Source: Bacteroidales bacterium (GTDB taxonomy: Bacteria; Bacteroidota; Bacteroidia; Bacteroidales; UBA932). Taken from it: a DNA stretch of 64,000 bases. The position numbers were made by a program, and so were the translations under genes. The notes beneath the pieces were generated by a model that ran no database searches, had not been told where the DNA came from, and saw only the letters and a list, made by a program, of their open reading frames with translations. Where the stretch lies: NCBI GenBank assembly GCA_016282145.1, contig JAEEJZ010000047.1:17136-81135 (forward strand), in the 5' to 3' direction. Positions 52,916 through 62,036 of the stretch are shown one piece after another (positions within the stretch are counted from its first letter, which is position 1; each line of letters begins with the position of its first letter).

Positions 52916-54090
52916 AAGTTTCCCCGTTCTTCCTTTCGCTTTGCCTCTGCCTCTTTGCGCCGTTCCTGACGATGGCGCAGGATACTTCCGCGCAGAAGAA
53001 CCAGATAGCCAAACTGCAGAAGGAGATATCGGTGATAGAAAGCCAGATCAAGGAGAATGACAAGCAGAAGGCTTCGGAACTCTCCACCCTCACCCTGGTC
53101 CAGAAGAAGGTGTCCGCACGACGGAAACTCATCGGGGAGAGCGAGCGCCAGATTGGCGGGCTGGATAAGGATATCCGTGCCAAACAGCAGGAAATCAACG
53201 CCTTGAGCGATCGTTTGGATACGATGTCGGTCTATTATGCCCGCCTGGTCAAAAGCGCCTACCGCAACCGGGACTACCGGCTCTGGTACCTGTATATCCT
53301 GACGGGCGGAAACTTGAGCCAGACGGTGCGGCGTTTCGCCTATCTGCGCAATCTTTCGGACCGGATGAACGAGCAGGCGCTGAAAATCAGTTATACGCGG
53401 CGGGAGCTGGAAGAGCAGCAGGCGCAGATCAAAGAGATGCGTGCAGAATCAGTCCAGCTGAAAAAGGAGCACGAGGCGGCCCTCGGTCAGTTGCGGGCCG
53501 AAGAAGCGCATTCCCAGCGGATTATCGACAATCTCCAGCGCGATAAGAAAAAATACCAGAAGGAACTGGCGTCGAAGCGCAAGCAGGTGGAAGCGCTGAA
53601 CCGCGAAATCGCCCGCATCATCGAGCAGGCGATGGCCGGCGGCAAGAAAAAGGATAAGAAGCCGGTGGACTACAAGTTGAGCGGGGAGTTTGCGGCCAAC
53701 CGCGGCATCCTGCCCTGGCCGGCGAACGGCGTGGTCGTCGAACACTTCGGCAAGCATTTCCATCCGGTGTACAAGTCCATCGAAATGCCGATGAGCAACG
53801 GCATCACCCTGTCCACTTCTCCGAACGCCCCCGTATGGAGCGTGTTCAACGGCGTGGTGAAACAGGTCATCGTGATGCCCGGCTACAAGCAGTGCGTGCT
53901 GGTGCAGCACGGAAACTACTTTACCTTCTACTGCAAACTCGGGACAGTGAACGTCAAGGCGGGCCAGAATATCAAAACCGGCGACCTTATCGGAACTGTC
54001 GATACGATCGCCGGTGAGAATCAATTGCACTTCCAGCTCTGGGAGGGGCGTACGCCGCAGAATCCCGAAGCCTGGTTGCGCGAGCGCTGA
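52912..54090 (+). CDS. EnvC/M23-family cell-wall hydrolase activator
   Basis: This 392-residue protein has a signal peptide (LFAPFLTMA before QDT), a long coiled coil (about 25-235; QIAKLQKEISVIESQIKEND, NEQALKISYTRRELEEQQAQI) and a C-terminal LytM/M23 domain (about 275-390). The usual HxxxD zinc-ligand motif is replaced (HPVYKSIEMPMSNGI), while the final LHFQLW is kept. The domain is thus probably non-catalytic, as in EnvC, which activates amidases at the division septum. It is translationally coupled to the TPR gene. Its stop abuts the converging stop of the mdh gene. Confidence 0.87.
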   Translation: MKVSPFFLSLCLCLFAPFLTMAQDTSAQKNQIAKLQKEISVIESQIKENDKQKASELSTLTLVQKKVSARRKLIGESERQIGGLDKDIRAKQQEINALSDRLDTMSVYYARLVKSAYRNRDYRLWYLYILTGGNLSQTVRRFAYLRNLSDRMNEQALKISYTRRELEEQQAQIKEMRAESVQLKKEHEAALGQLRAEEAHSQRIIDNLQRDKKKYQKELASKRKQVEALNREIARIIEQAMAGGKKKDKKPVDYKLSGEFAANRGILPWPANGVVVEHFGKHFHPVYKSIEMPMSNGITLSTSPNAPVWSVFNGVVKQVIVMPGYKQCVLVQHGNYFTFYCKLGTVNVKAGQNIKTGDLIGTVDTIAGENQLHFQLWEGRTPQNPEAWLRER

Positions 54091-55083
54091 TTAAAGATTC
54101 GGATTGACGCTCTTCCAGTCGGAGACGGGCGGGATGATGCCGAGGCCGATGATTTCGTCCCGCATCTTGCACAGGTGCTCATAGGACTTCTGCAGGTCAG
54201 CCATTTCCTGGGCCGTGCCCACGGGAGCGCAGTAGTGCACGCCGCGTTCGTCGATGACGCTCGGCATAGCCATCATCACATTCTTGTAACCGCACTTGTC
54301 GCAGTTGACATAGCAACCGGCAGGCCAGGTGAAGGGCGCGCCGCCCATCGCAGCCTCAATCATCTTCACGGCGTTGTAGGCAGGGCTCTGGAAGGAGCTG
54401 CGGCCGCGAAGTTTGATGATATTGGAACCGCCCTGGACGGTATTGTGCTTGATTTCTTCCCAGGCTTCATCGCTGATTTTCAGCTCGGAGAGGGGCTTCC
54501 CGTCAATCTTCGCCGCAGAGGCGAAAACGGCCATCGCTTCGCCGTGTCCGCCATAGGTGCGGGCATCGGTGACTTTGTACTGGGGAACGCCGAAATGTCC
54601 GGCGAGCGCTTCCTGGAGCCGGGTGCTGTCGAGGGCAGCGAGGGTGGTGACCTTCTCGGGGGCGAGACCGGAGTGCAGGAGCACGACGAGACCGGTGAGG
54701 TCAGCGGGGTTGAAGATGACGACGATGTGCTTGACATCGGGGCAGTAGGCCTTCACGTTCTTGCCGAATTCCTCGGCGATGAGGCAGTTGCCCTTGAGCA
54801 GATCCTCGCGGGTCATCCCTTCCTTGCGCGGCGCACCGCCGGAGGAAATGATGTATTTCGCTCCCTTGAAAGCGGTCTCGGCATCGGTAGTCCAAGTGAT
54901 GTTGGCACCTTCGAATGCGCAGTGGTCCATTTCCGCCACAACCCCTTTCAGGCCGGGCTCGTACACGTCGTAAAGGCAGATGTTGGGGGTGAGCCCGAGC
55001 ATCAGCGCAGACTGTGCCATATTGGAACCGATCATTCCCGCGGCACCTACGATCGTCAGTTTCTCGTTGGTTAAGTATTTCAT
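54091..55083 (-). CDS. mdh: malate dehydrogenase
   Basis: The protein has 330 residues from the ATG at 55081-55083, where a Rossmann motif follows (KLTIVGAAGMIGSNMAQSAL). An upstream in-frame ATG at 55143 would add 20 residues across the promoter. Substrate-binding Arg residues appear in APRKEGMTREDLL, the NPADLTG block follows, and the catalytic His is in TYGGHGEAM. The enzyme interconverts malate and oxaloacetate with NAD(H), here likely in the fumarate/succinate branch of an anaerobe. This Bacteroidota form is closer to the LDH-like MDH group. Confidence 0.92.
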   Translation of the reverse strand: MKYLTNEKLTIVGAAGMIGSNMAQSALMLGLTPNICLYDVYEPGLKGVVAEMDHCAFEGANITWTTDAETAFKGAKYIISSGGAPRKEGMTREDLLKGNCLIAEEFGKNVKAYCPDVKHIVVIFNPADLTGLVVLLHSGLAPEKVTTLAALDSTRLQEALAGHFGVPQYKVTDARTYGGHGEAMAVFASAAKIDGKPLSELKISDEAWEEIKHNTVQGGSNIIKLRGRSSFQSPAYNAVKMIEAAMGGAPFTWPAGCYVNCDKCGYKNVMMAMPSVIDERGVHYCAPVGTAQEMADLQKSYEHLCKMRDEIIGLGIIPPVSDWKSVNPNL

Positions 55084-55112
55084 AATCTTTTGATGGTTTT
55101 CAAAAAGCGCTG

Positions 55113-55120
55113 CAAATTTA
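55113..55120 (-). promoter_or_regulatory. -7 promoter box of mdh
   Basis: TAAATTTG matches TAnnTTTG, 29 bases before the mdh ATG. A second box for the opposite direction lies 11 bases away. Confidence 0.45.
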
Positions 55121-55131
55121 CAAATTTTCAT

Positions 55132-55139
55132 TATATTTG
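55132..55139 (+). promoter_or_regulatory. -7 promoter box of the phosphopantetheinyl transferase gene
   Basis: TATATTTG matches TAnnTTTG but lies 147 bases before the ATG at 55287. The transcript would have a leader of about 140 nt with a 32-codon ORF starting at 55164, whose status is uncertain. Confidence 0.45.
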
Positions 55140-55286
55140 CCACGAATTTGATAACGTTACTAAATGGAGCCTCCCAGTTCTGTCATAGTAGTTCCCGGTA
55201 AGGAGTCCGCTTCGGACGTCCCGTTATCAGCCTGCACTATATTGAGTTTTACCTTCCGGTAGTTTTCTGCCGGAGAAATCTGTTTT

Positions 55287-55922
55287 ATGGCACTGTTTCT
55301 TAAAAAAGAATCTGAAGAAGACGGCACACGAATAGGCGTGTGGCAGGTTTCCGAGACGGAAGCCGAGTTACGCGCGATGACGAGCATCCCCTCCGACGAG
55401 ATGGAGGAGATTTCCTTTATCAAAAGCGAATCCCTGCGCAAGCAGAAACTGGCGGTACGCGCCCTCCTCGACGCGATGTTCGAGGAGAAGGTGTACCTGA
55501 GCCACCACGACAACGGCAAGCCCTACATTGAGAACAGTGCGCTGAACATCAGCATCACCCATACCGATAAATACGTCGCCATCATCCTCCACGAGTCGGA
55601 GGAGGTGGGCATCGACTGCGAATCCCTCGACCGCGATTTCTCCGCAGTAGAAAAGAAAGCCCTTTCCGAGGAGGAAATCGACGACCTGGACGACGAGAAA
55701 CGCAACGAGCAACTGGCCATCTATTGGTGCGCCAAGGAAGCGGTCTATAAGAAAATGTCCCAGTACAAGGTGGATTTCGCCGAGCAGATCGAGGTGGAAT
55801 CCTTCCGCCTGCGCGGTGAAGGGGAAATCGAAGCCACCTTCATCCACAAAGACGGTTACGAAGAGGAACTCGAACTCGAGTACATCACCTTCGACCGTCA
55901 CGTCCTCGTCTGGGTGAAATAA
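55287..55922 (+). CDS. 4'-phosphopantetheinyl transferase superfamily protein
   Basis: This 211-residue protein of the Sfp/AcpT type has the motifs NISITHTDKYVAIIL, VGIDCESLDRDFS and YWCAKEAVYKKM; the Asp, Glu and Lys residues bind magnesium and CoA. Such enzymes attach the phosphopantetheine arm of CoA to acyl or peptidyl carrier proteins. No carrier protein lies nearby. It converges on lepA with a 6-bp gap and no terminator. Confidence 0.88.
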   Translation: MALFLKKESEEDGTRIGVWQVSETEAELRAMTSIPSDEMEEISFIKSESLRKQKLAVRALLDAMFEEKVYLSHHDNGKPYIENSALNISITHTDKYVAIILHESEEVGIDCESLDRDFSAVEKKALSEEEIDDLDDEKRNEQLAIYWCAKEAVYKKMSQYKVDFAEQIEVESFRLRGEGEIEATFIHKDGYEEELELEYITFDRHVLVWVK

Positions 55923-55928
55923 AGAGCG

Positions 55929-57719
55929 TCAGCTGTCCAGTTTCAGGACGGCCATGAAGGCGCTCTGAGGCACCTGGACGGTGCCGATCTGGCGCATGCG
56001 CTTCTTGCCTTCCTTCTGCTTCTCGAGCAGTTTCCGCTTGCGGGTCACATCGCCGCCGTAGCATTTGGCGGTCACGTCCTTGCGCACCTGCTTCACGGTC
56101 TCGCGGGCGATGATCTTCGCTCCGATGGCCGCCTGCACCGGGATGTCGAACTGGTGTCGGGGGATCAGTTCCTTGAGTTTCACGCACATCCGGCGGCCGA
56201 AGTCATAGGCGTTGTCCTCGTGGATCAGGGTGGAAAGCGCATCGGCGGGTTCTCCGTTCAGCAGGATATCCAGTTTGACCAGTTTGGCCGGCCGGAAGCC
56301 GGTGATGTGATAATCGAAGGAGGCGTAACCCTTGGAAATGGTCTTCAACTTGTCGTAAAAGTCGAAGACGATCTCGCTCAGCGGCATATCGTAGGTGAGT
56401 TCCACGCGGTCGGCGGTGATGTAATGCTGGCCGATGAGGGTCCCGCGGCGGTCCAGGCACAGTTTCATGATGGGCCCGAAGAATTCCGACTTGGAGATGA
56501 TCTGTGAGCGGATGTAGGGTTCCTCGATATGGTCGATCAGGGTAGGGGCGGGGAGCCCCGAGGGATTATGCACGTCCAGACATTCGCCCTGCGTGGTATA
56601 GACCTTATAGGAGACGTTCGGGACGGTGGTGATCACGTCCATGTCGAACTCGCGGAACAGGCGTTCCTGCACGATTTCGAGGTGGAGCAGTCCGAGGAAG
56701 CCGCAGCGGAAGCCGCTACCGAGCGCCAGCGACGATTCCGGTTCATATACGAATGAAGCGTCGTTGAGCTGGAACTTTTCGAGCACGGAACGCAGTTCTT
56801 CGAACTTGTCCGCCTGCACGGGGTACATGCCCGCGAATACCATCGGCTTTACTTCCTCGAATCCCGCGATGGCGCTGCTGCAGGGCGCTTCGGCGTGGGT
56901 GATGGTATCGCCCACCTTCACTTCGGCGGCATTCTTGATGCCGGAAATGATGTAGCCGACATCGCCGCAGCCGATCTGTGCCGTAGGCTGCAATTTCAGC
57001 TTCAGCACCCCGACCTCGTCCGCCTCGTATTCCATGCCGGTATTGAAGAACTTCACGCGATCGCCCTTACGGATGCTTCCATTGGCGATTTTGAAGTAGG
57101 CGATGACCCCGCGGAAAGGATTGAACACGGAATCGAAGACCAGGGCCTGCAGGGGAGCGTCGGGATCTCCGGAAGGGGCCGGAATCTTTTCGACGATGGC
57201 GTCGAGGATGGGGGCTACCCCTTCGCCCGTGCGGGCCGATACCTTGAACACATCCTCCGGCGCGCAGCCGATCAGGTCGCAGATTTCGTCCGTCACCACG
57301 TCCACCTGCGCCGATTCCATGTCGATCTTATTGAGGATGGGGATGATTTCGAGGTCGTGGTCGATGGCCATGTAGAGGTTGGAGATGGTCTGTGCCTGAA
57401 CGCCCTGGGTGGCGTCCACGACAAGCAGCGCCCCCTCGCAGGAAGCGATGGAGCGGGAGACCTCGTAGGAAAAATCCACGTGACCCGGCGTGTCGATGAG
57501 ATTCAGCCGGTAGGTTTCCCCTTTGTAGGGATACTCCATCTGGATGGCGTGGCTCTTGATGGTGATGCCTTTTTCCCGTTCGAGGTCCATGTCGTCCAGC
57601 ACCTGCGCCTCCATGTCCCGCTCGGAGAGGGTGCGCGTCAGTTCCAGCAGGCGGTCTGCCAGCGTACTCTTCCCGTGGTCGATATGGGCGATGATGCAAA
57701 AATTGCGGATGTGTTTCAT
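55929..57719 (-). CDS. lepA: elongation factor 4 (LepA)
   Basis: The protein has 596 residues from the ATG at 57717-57719 ([22 protein letters not shown]). An in-frame extension upstream runs through the mutY 3' region and lacks family similarity. G motifs are complete: [18 protein letters not shown] and NKIDME. The C-terminal LepA-specific domain is present ([20 protein letters not shown]). LepA back-translocates or remodels stalled ribosomes. It has a TATCTTTG box 7 bases upstream. Confidence 0.97.
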   Translation of the reverse strand: MKHIRNFCIIAHIDHGKSTLADRLLELTRTLSERDMEAQVLDDMDLEREKGITIKSHAIQMEYPYKGETYRLNLIDTPGHVDFSYEVSRSIASCEGALLVVDATQGVQAQTISNLYMAIDHDLEIIPILNKIDMESAQVDVVTDEICDLIGCAPEDVFKVSARTGEGVAPILDAIVEKIPAPSGDPDAPLQALVFDSVFNPFRGVIAYFKIANGSIRKGDRVKFFNTGMEYEADEVGVLKLKLQPTAQIGCGDVGYIISGIKNAAEVKVGDTITHAEAPCSSAIAGFEEVKPMVFAGMYPVQADKFEELRSVLEKFQLNDASFVYEPESSLALGSGFRCGFLGLLHLEIVQERLFREFDMDVITTVPNVSYKVYTTQGECLDVHNPSGLPAPTLIDHIEEPYIRSQIISKSEFFGPIMKLCLDRRGTLIGQHYITADRVELTYDMPLSEIVFDFYDKLKTISKGYASFDYHITGFRPAKLVKLDILLNGEPADALSTLIHEDNAYDFGRRMCVKLKELIPRHQFDIPVQAAIGAKIIARETVKQVRKDVTAKCYGGDVTRKRKLLEKQKEGKKRMRQIGTVQVPQSAFMAVLKLDS

Positions 57720-57726
57720 GCCGGCA

Positions 57727-57734
57727 CAAAGATA
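57727..57734 (-). promoter_or_regulatory. -7 promoter box of lepA
   Basis: TATCTTTG matches TAnnTTTG. It is 7 bases from the lepA ATG and supports the short start. Confidence 0.45.
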
Positions 57735-57735
57735 A

Positions 57736-58746
57736 TCAAAATAATTCGTCCAGCAGCAGTTCGAAGAGCCGGGGTTTGGCGTAGTTGTCCAGTCCGCTTT
57801 CGGGAATCCAGCGGAATCCTTCGGGCAGCGGCGGTCGCTTCCCGGTAACAAAGAGGTAGAAATCGGCGTGCAGGATGCGGTGGGTCAGGACGTGTTTCAC
57901 GCCCAGGCGAAGCGGCGTCAGCGTGCCTTCCGAGGTCCAGGCGGGCCATTCCGGGGCAGTTCCGTCGTGTTCGAGCAGCAGCGGTTCCCAAAGCCCCTGC
58001 CAGATATCGCCGGACGGCCGTTTCCGGATGGCGGTTTCCCCGCCGCAACGCAGGTAGATATAGGTAAAGTAGCGCTCCGTGACTGCAGGTCCGGCTTTCT
58101 TGACGGGCAGGCTTTCCACCCGGCCGCTCTCCAGGGCCCGGCAGCTCGCACTGAGCGGGCAGGTCAGGCAGGCTGGGGAGCGGGGCGTGCACTGCAGGGC
58201 GCCGAAGTCCATCATCCCCTGATTGAAATCTCCGGCACGGTCCGGCGGCAGCAGCGATTGGGCGAGGGCGCCGAACTGCTTCGCGGCCGCTGTCGTCCCT
58301 ATCGGCGTATCGATGCCGAAATGGCGGCTCAGCACGCGGTAGACGTTGCCGTCCACGACCGCTGCTCTCAGTCCGAAGGCGATGGAGCCGATGGCGGCTG
58401 CGGTATAGTCGCCGATGCCTTTTAGCGCGCGAATGCCTTCGAGCGTATCGGGGAAAGTCCCCAGGGCGACAATCTGCCGGGCGGCTGCATGCAGGTTGCG
58501 GGCGCGGCTGTAATAGCCCAGACCCTCCCAGAGCCGCAGCACTTCATCCTCGGAGGCGGCGGCAAGGGACTGAACGTCGGGGAAGCGTTCCATAAAACGC
58601 TCCCAATAGGCCGTTCCCTGCGCGATACGGGTCTGCTGCAAGATGATCTCACTGAGCCAGACGGCATAGGGGTCCCGGGTCCGCCGCCAGGGTAGATCCC
58701 GTCCGTACGCTTCGTACCATTTCAGGATGGTCTCGGTAAATGTCAT
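57736..58746 (-). CDS. mutY: A/G-specific adenine glycosylase MutY
   Basis: The protein has 336 residues from the ATG at 58744-58746. The order is [32 protein letters not shown] with the catalytic Glu, the helix-hairpin-helix [18 protein letters not shown] followed by catalytic Asp ([14 protein letters not shown]), and a 4Fe-4S cluster [17 protein letters not shown]. The C-terminal NUDIX-like domain recognises 8-oxoguanine. MutY removes adenine mispaired with 8-oxoguanine. It ends 17 bp before the lepA start and is divergent from the transketolase genes. Confidence 0.95.
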   Translation of the reverse strand: MTFTETILKWYEAYGRDLPWRRTRDPYAVWLSEIILQQTRIAQGTAYWERFMERFPDVQSLAAASEDEVLRLWEGLGYYSRARNLHAAARQIVALGTFPDTLEGIRALKGIGDYTAAAIGSIAFGLRAAVVDGNVYRVLSRHFGIDTPIGTTAAAKQFGALAQSLLPPDRAGDFNQGMMDFGALQCTPRSPACLTCPLSASCRALESGRVESLPVKKAGPAVTERYFTYIYLRCGGETAIRKRPSGDIWQGLWEPLLLEHDGTAPEWPAWTSEGTLTPLRLGVKHVLTHRILHADFYLFVTGKRPPLPEGFRWIPESGLDNYAKPRLFELLLDELF

Positions 58747-58767
58747 TATTCCGTCTTCTTGCCTATG

Positions 58768-58775
58768 CAAAAATA
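58768..58775 (-). promoter_or_regulatory. -7 promoter box of mutY
   Basis: TATTTTTG matches TAnnTTTG, 21 bases before the mutY ATG at 58746. Confidence 0.4.
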
Positions 58776-58786
58776 GAAAAATTTCC

Positions 58787-58794
58787 TATCTTCG
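58787..58794 (+). promoter_or_regulatory. probable -7 box of the transketolase operon
   Basis: TATCTTCG has one mismatch to TAnnTTTG and lies 4 bases before the ATG at 58799. Confidence 0.35.
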
Positions 58795-58798
58795 CAGT

Positions 58799-59653
58799 AT
58801 GGACAACACAGACATTTTGAACACGCAAAAACTCAGCGACATCGCCTCGCAAGTGCGCAGGGATATCGTAAGAATGGTATCGGCGGCAGGCTCCGGGCAT
58901 CCGGGCGGATCGCTCAGCAGCACCGACATTCTCACGGCCCTCTACTTCCAGGTGATGAAGCATGATCCTGCTTCCTGGACGCGCAGTGCGGAGGGGCAGG
59001 ACGCTTTCTTCCTTTCCGCCGGCCACCTTGCGCCGGTGTATTATGCGGTTCTCGCCCGCGCCGGCTATTTCCCCGCCTCGGAACTGGCGACGTTGCGGCG
59101 CTTCGGCAGCCGCCTGCAGGGGCATCCCTCCACGGTGGACGGCCTCCCCGGCGTGTTGCGTCCTTCCGGTTCGCTCGGGCAGGGGCTCGCTGCGGCAGCC
59201 GGGATGGCGCTCGGGAAAAAGATGTCCGGCGATGTCCATACCGTCTATGCGCTCTGCGGCGACGGTGAAAGCGAGGAAGGGGAGATCTGGGAGACGGCGA
59301 TGTTCGCCGCCCACCACGGTCTGGACAACCTCGTCGCGATGACGGACTGCAACCATCAGCAGATCGACGGCAGCGTGGAGGATGTCGCGGGTCTGGATGC
59401 CCTTTCGGATAAGTGGCTTGCCTTCGGCTGGGATGTCATCTGTGCCGACGGTCACGACTTCTCCTCGATCCTCGATGCCTTCCAACTTGCGCAGCGCCGG
59501 GACGGCAAACCGAAGATGATCCTTTTCGAGACCGTGATGGGCAAAGGCGTGGATTTCATGGAAGGGACGCACGAATGGCACGGCAAGGCACCGAATGCGG
59601 AACTTGCGGAGCGCGCACTGGCACAGTTGAAAGAAAGCTTGGGAGACTATTAG
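58799..59653 (+). CDS. transketolase, N-terminal subunit
   Basis: The protein has 284 residues from the ATG at 58799. It is the thiamine diphosphate-binding half of transketolase: AAGSGHPGGSLSSTDILTAL, then LGQGLAAAAGMALGKKM, and the ThDP/Mg motif CGDGESEEGEIWETAMFAA. Transketolase exchanges two-carbon units between sugar phosphates in the non-oxidative pentose phosphate pathway. It is encoded as two genes, as in various anaerobes and archaea, and the second half follows after 1 bp. Confidence 0.94.
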   Translation: MDNTDILNTQKLSDIASQVRRDIVRMVSAAGSGHPGGSLSSTDILTALYFQVMKHDPASWTRSAEGQDAFFLSAGHLAPVYYAVLARAGYFPASELATLRRFGSRLQGHPSTVDGLPGVLRPSGSLGQGLAAAAGMALGKKMSGDVHTVYALCGDGESEEGEIWETAMFAAHHGLDNLVAMTDCNHQQIDGSVEDVAGLDALSDKWLAFGWDVICADGHDFSSILDAFQLAQRRDGKPKMILFETVMGKGVDFMEGTHEWHGKAPNAELAERALAQLKESLGDY

Positions 59654-59654
59654 C

Positions 59655-60599
59655 ATGAAAACATACATCGATACTGGAAAGAAGGATACGCGCAGCGGCT
59701 TCGGTGCCGGTCTGCTGGAAGCGGGCCGCCGCGATCCGCGGGTCGTCGCCCTGGCGGCGGACCTCAAGGGCTCGCTCAAAATGAATGCTTTCGCCGCGGA
59801 ATTTCCCGAGCGCTTCGTGGAGTGCGGCATCGCGGAAGCGAATATGGTGGGCGTGGCCGCGGGACTCGCCCTGACGGGGAAAATTCCCTTCTGCGGTTCC
59901 TTCGCCGAATTCATTACCGGTCGCGTCTATGACCAGATCCGGCAGGAGGTGGCTTACAGCGGCACCAATGTGAAACTGGCTTCCTCGCATGCCGGGATTA
60001 CCCTGGGTGAGGACGGTGCCACGCACCAGACGATGGAAGACCTGGCGCTGATGCGCGCTCTTCCGGGGATGACGGTGCTCGTGCCCTGCGATTACAACCA
60101 GACCGTGCAGGCGACGCTCGCCGCCGCTGCTTTCGAGGGTCCGGTCTATCTGCGCTTCGGCCGTCCGGCGGTGCCGAATTTCACGGATCCGTCGGAGCCT
60201 TTCGAGATAGGCAAAACCTATGTGCTGAACGATGGCACGGACGTGACCCTGATTGCCTGCGGGCATACCGTCTGGGAGGCCCTGGAAGCTGCGAAACTGC
60301 TGGAAGCGAAAGGCGTCAGCGCCGAAGTGCTCAATGTCGCGACCGTCAAGCCGCTGGATATAAAGACCATCGCCGCTTCTGCCGCAAAGACCCGGAAGCT
60401 GGTGGTGGCGGAGGAGCATAATGCCGCAGGAGGCCTCGGGGAGGCAGTTGCGGCCGGGCTTGCCTGTATGGAAGTTTTCGCCAAGATGCGCTTTATCAAC
60501 GGCGGCGACCGTTTCGGCCGCTCAGGCTCTCCCGCTGAATTGATGAATGCCTACGGCCTGACTGCGGAGAATATCGCCGCGGTGGCTTCGGCACTGTAA
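59655..60599 (+). CDS. transketolase, C-terminal subunit
   Basis: This 314-residue partner of the preceding gene has the pyrimidine-binding domain (VECGIAEANMVGVAAGLALTG with the catalytic Glu, SSHAGITLGEDGATHQ) and the C-terminal domain (LIACGHTVWEALEAAKLLE, VAEEHNAAGGLGEAV). The two subunits should assemble into an alpha2beta2 enzyme. The stop is immediately followed by a large hairpin at 60599-60679, shared with the convergent lolD gene. Confidence 0.94.
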   Translation: MKTYIDTGKKDTRSGFGAGLLEAGRRDPRVVALAADLKGSLKMNAFAAEFPERFVECGIAEANMVGVAAGLALTGKIPFCGSFAEFITGRVYDQIRQEVAYSGTNVKLASSHAGITLGEDGATHQTMEDLALMRALPGMTVLVPCDYNQTVQATLAAAAFEGPVYLRFGRPAVPNFTDPSEPFEIGKTYVLNDGTDVTLIACGHTVWEALEAAKLLEAKGVSAEVLNVATVKPLDIKTIAASAAKTRKLVVAEEHNAAGGLGEAVAAGLACMEVFAKMRFINGGDRFGRSGSPAELMNAYGLTAENIAAVASAL

Positions 60600-60679
60600 A
60601 AATTTCCTGCAAGCAACGGGCACTTGTTGCTTCGCAACCCTATCCGGGTAAATGTGCCCTAACGCTTGCAGGAAATTTT
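60599..60679. terminator. large branched hairpin between transketolase and lolD
   Basis: A perfect 15-bp inverted repeat (60599-60613 and 60665-60679) encloses a second stem GGGCAC/GTGCCC. Inside that are two small hairpins, GTTGC-TTC-GCAAC and CCC-TATCC-GGG. The outer arm ends in A-runs on one side and T-runs on the other, so it could terminate transcription in both directions between the convergent genes. Confidence 0.65.
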
Positions 60680-61334
60680 ATTGAATAGTGCCGTCCACGA
60701 GGGTGATGCTGCGGTCGCAGCGTGCCGCCAGCGCCGGATCGTGCGTGACGATGACGAAAGTCTGTCCGGTGCGCTCCCTCAGTTCGAAAATAAGCCGGTG
60801 AATTTCCTCTTTGGTGACGGAATCCAGATTTCCCGTCGGTTCGTCGGCAAATACCACCTCCGGTGCATTGACGATGGCGCGGGCGATGGCGACCCGCTGG
60901 CTCTCGCCGCCGGAAAGTTCGGCCGGCTTGTGGCTCCGGCGCCCTTCCAGCCCCACGGCGGCAAGGAGTTCCCGGGCGCGGGCTTTGGCCTTTGACGCAT
61001 TTTCCCCCGCAATCAGCGCAGGAATCATGACATTCTCTTCCGCGGTAAATTCCGGCAGCAGGTGATGCGCCTGGAAGACGAAGCCGATGCGTTTGCCGCG
61101 GAAGGCCGCCTTTTCCTTTTCCGGCATCGTCAGGACGTCTTTGCCTCCGATGCGCAAGGTCCCCGAATCGGGAGAGGAAAGGGTGCCCAGAATTTCCAGG
61201 AGGGTGGTCTTCCCCGCTCCGGAAGCGCCGGTAATGGCGACGATTTCACCGGGCTCTACGCTCAGCGACACGCCGCCCAGCACTTCAAGGGGGCCGAAGG
61301 ATTTGCGGAGGTTCTCCGCTTGGATAATGGACAT
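60678..61334 (-). CDS. lolD: LolD-like ABC transporter ATPase
   Basis: The protein has 218 residues from the ATG at 61332-61334; any longer start would run through the tRNA gene. Motifs are Walker [21 protein letters not shown]-loop [12 protein letters not shown], signature [15 protein letters not shown], Walker [14 protein letters not shown] and the switch His in VTHDPAL. It belongs to the LolD/MacB ATPase branch that drives lipoprotein release from the inner membrane or related MacB-type export. No permease gene is adjacent. Its start is 4 bases behind the end of tRNA-Pro on the same strand. Confidence 0.9.
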   Translation of the reverse strand: MSIIQAENLRKSFGPLEVLGGVSLSVEPGEIVAITGASGAGKTTLLEILGTLSSPDSGTLRIGGKDVLTMPEKEKAAFRGKRIGFVFQAHHLLPEFTAEENVMIPALIAGENASKAKARARELLAAVGLEGRRSHKPAELSGGESQRVAIARAIVNAPEVVFADEPTGNLDSVTKEEIHRLIFELRERTGQTFVIVTHDPALAARCDRSITLVDGTIQ

Positions 61335-61338
61335 ATCG

Positions 61339-61412
61339 TCGGGGTGATGTGACTCGAACACACGACCCTCTGCTCCCAAAGCAGATGCGCTAGCCAACTG
61401 CGCCACACCCCG
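61339..61412 (-). tRNA. tRNA-Pro (anticodon TGG)
   Basis: This 74-nt tRNA has an acceptor stem CGGGGTG/CACCCCG, a D-arm GCGC/GCGC, an anticodon stem TCTGC/GCAGA with loop TTTGGGA (anticodon TGG, reading CCA/CCN) and a T-arm with TTCGAGT. The discriminator is A and the CCA end is not encoded. It carries a TATCTTTG promoter box 8 bases upstream and is followed 4 bases later by lolD. Confidence 0.95.
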
Positions 61413-61420
61413 CTTGGGCG

Positions 61421-61428
61421 CAAAGATA
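61421..61428 (-). promoter_or_regulatory. -7 promoter box of tRNA-Pro
   Basis: TATCTTTG matches TAnnTTTG, 8 bases before the tRNA 5' end. It would also serve lolD if the two are co-transcribed. Confidence 0.45.
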
Positions 61429-61456
61429 GTAATACTTTCCCAATTATTGCCGCTCC

Positions 61457-61870
61457 TCAGGCCTCGGACAGCTTTTCAAGTTCCCTGTCCTGCCGCTGCC
61501 GTATGTTTTCGAGCAGTCGGATGCGTTCGCGCTGTTCCTCGATGATGCGTTCCTGTAACTGGATGGTATTCCGGCTGCTTTCCAGCCGGTTCTCGTACTC
61601 GTTGATCAACTGCTGCCGCTCCGCCTTCCGGTCTTCCAGGAAGCTGTCTCCTTCCGGCAGGGGCGCATATCCGAGCAGCAGTTCTTCCACGGAGATGCCG
61701 TAAATCCGGGCCAGGGCCGGGATTTGTTTGTTGAGGATCCGCGTCCTCCCTTTTTCGAGTTTGATGAAACTGGCTCTGTTGATTCCAAGCCGCACGGATA
61801 CTTCTGATTGGGAAAGCCCGCAGGATTCCCTCGCCTTACACAGATTTTCCTTTATGGAAAAGTCGTCCAT
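61457..61870 (-). CDS. XRE-family HTH regulator with C-terminal coiled coil
   Basis: The protein has 137 residues from the ATG at 61868-61870. The helix-turn-helix lies at about 8-60 ([36 protein letters not shown], then [18 protein letters not shown]). Residues about 75-137 form a charged coiled coil ([39 protein letters not shown]), likely for oligomerisation. It is divergent from the small ORF and EF-G2 unit across 166 bp, so it may regulate it. An in-frame extension to 62107 crosses the promoter and was not used. Confidence 0.85.
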   Translation of the reverse strand: MDDFSIKENLCKARESCGLSQSEVSVRLGINRASFIKLEKGRTRILNKQIPALARIYGISVEELLLGYAPLPEGDSFLEDRKAERQQLINEYENRLESSRNTIQLQERIIEEQRERIRLLENIRQRQDRELEKLSEA

Positions 61871-61884
61871 CGTTTTTTTTCTTT

Positions 61885-61892
61885 CAAAAATA
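61885..61892 (-). promoter_or_regulatory. -7 promoter box of the XRE regulator
   Basis: TATTTTTG matches TAnnTTTG, 14 bases before the ATG at 61870. Confidence 0.4.
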
Positions 61893-62036
61893 CCCAGAGG
61901 GGAGAAAGAAAGTTGTAGCCTAAAAAGCGACAATGACGCTAAAAAACATACAAAATGTATATAAAACGTTAAAATTTTGGAGTTAACTGTTGCTTTTTTG
62001 CCGACAAGGCGGCAGTTTTGCGAAAAAAACGAAGCG

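Noticed and set aside
55160..55330. Short minus-strand frame resembling small acidic peptides
   Set aside because: No ATG or GTG start close to the similar part, and it lies antisense to the leader and start of the phosphopantetheinyl transferase gene.
61335..61406. 24-codon N-terminal extension of LolD
   Set aside because: It is translated from the complete tRNA-Pro gene and its flank; the ABC domain starts normally at 61334.
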